DNA from: Serinus canaria
Taxonomy: Eukaryota; Chordata; Aves; Passeriformes; Fringillidae
Direction of reading: 5' to 3'
Length of the DNA stretch: 64,000 bases
NCBI RefSeq assembly: GCF_022539315.1
Contig: NC_066316.1
Coordinates: 101,984,179 to 102,048,178, forward strand
Shown: positions 63,601 through 64,000 of the stretch, one piece after another
Position numbering within the stretch: the stretch's first letter is position 1
Layout: each line of letters begins with the position of its first letter
The notes under the pieces: model-generated
What the model was told of the DNA's origin: nothing
Database searches by the model: none
Seen by the model: the letters and a program-made list of their open reading frames with translations, nothing else
Made by a program: the position numbers and the translations under genes

Positions 63601-64000
63601 CTGGGACAGCTTCACTTGTATTTCAGCTTCATGACAGGTCCCAAAAACATGATGCTGTGACCTCAAATTTACAAGTTTCAGCACCACCGCCATCCATCCC
63701 TTTCTCTCCCTGTAATTTCAGATCAGCACATGAAATAGGTAGCTGTAGATTGAGATATTTATGCATGTTACTGGATGTGCAACAGGACTGATGTTTGTTG
63801 GTAAATCTGGAAGAACTATAGGCACATCATCAGTTTAGGACAAAATGAGGAAACAGCACTTACTATTTGAGTTGAGAATTAAAATCTTACTCTTCACTGA
63901 GATATTCATGCATTCAGCCTGTAGTCATGCAAATCTTCATAACCCCAAGAAATCACAAAGTTCTCACCTGGACTGGGATTTGGGTCAGGCCTACCTTGGG
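57606..64000. other. Non-coding intron block to window end
   Basis: No VSNL1 exon, other gene or confident interspersed repeat was recognised. A-runs occur at 58788-58800, and an A/C-rich patch at 59633-59672. Open frames of up to 111 codons look like chance. Confidence 0.5.

Larger units (their letters stand above)
32149..64000 (+). other. VSNL1: VSNL1 intron after the first coding exon, open at window end
   Basis: From the donor to the window end I find no sequence encoding the second VSNL1 coding exon (FFPYGDASKFAQ onward) and no convincing exon of another gene on either strand. The intron is therefore at least about 31.9 kb long. A long intron is typical of this gene in mammals. Repeat content and oddities within it are listed separately. 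Confidence 0.75.

Overview
This 64 kb window looks like vertebrate nuclear DNA, almost certainly from a bird. It is AT-rich, has no CpG island that I can see, and is littered with CR1 LINE fragments. Several of these end in the avian CR1 tail built from ATTCTATG/GATTCTATGA words. No bacterial-style gene density, operon, CRISPR array or rRNA gene is present. The species cannot be named from the sequence alone.

The only protein-coding exon I can support is the first coding exon of VSNL1 (visinin-like protein 1, VILIP-1, a neuronal calcium sensor) at 31981-32142 on the + strand. It encodes residues 1-54 of a 191-residue family. It has a branch point, a pyrimidine tract and an AG acceptor (31975) upstream, and a GTAAGT donor (32143) downstream. 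Only 5 nt of 5' UTR lie in this exon, so the rest of the 5' UTR and the promoter lie in an upstream exon. I did not identify one. The next coding exon, which should begin with the codons for FFPYGDAS, was not seen, so the following intron runs at least from 32143 to the window end.

Region by region: 1-31975 is most simply VSNL1 intron 1, or intron plus 5' flank. It holds an old MIR fragment (about 4775-4895), an opposed pair of CR1 pieces (8300-8921), an old CR1 (16390-16570), two CR1 tails (19454-20211), a run of four same-orientation CR1 pieces (24671-27793), and a 3 x 36 bp hairpin minisatellite (29993-30100). From 32143 to 64000 is intron. It holds CR1 pieces at 35770-36320, 47379-48240, 51641-51700 and 54100-54211, a MIR fragment (49350-49440), low-complexity T/G or A/C tracts and a nested local duplication (38522-38626). 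One unexplained 223-codon minus-strand ORF (51744-52415) is also there.

No new multi-gene system was found. The most testable oddities are the repeated donor motif at the VSNL1 exon, an in-frame 60-nt pseudo-exon candidate at 36430-36489, the tandem hairpin minisatellite, a 26-bp perfect palindrome and the 223-codon ORF.
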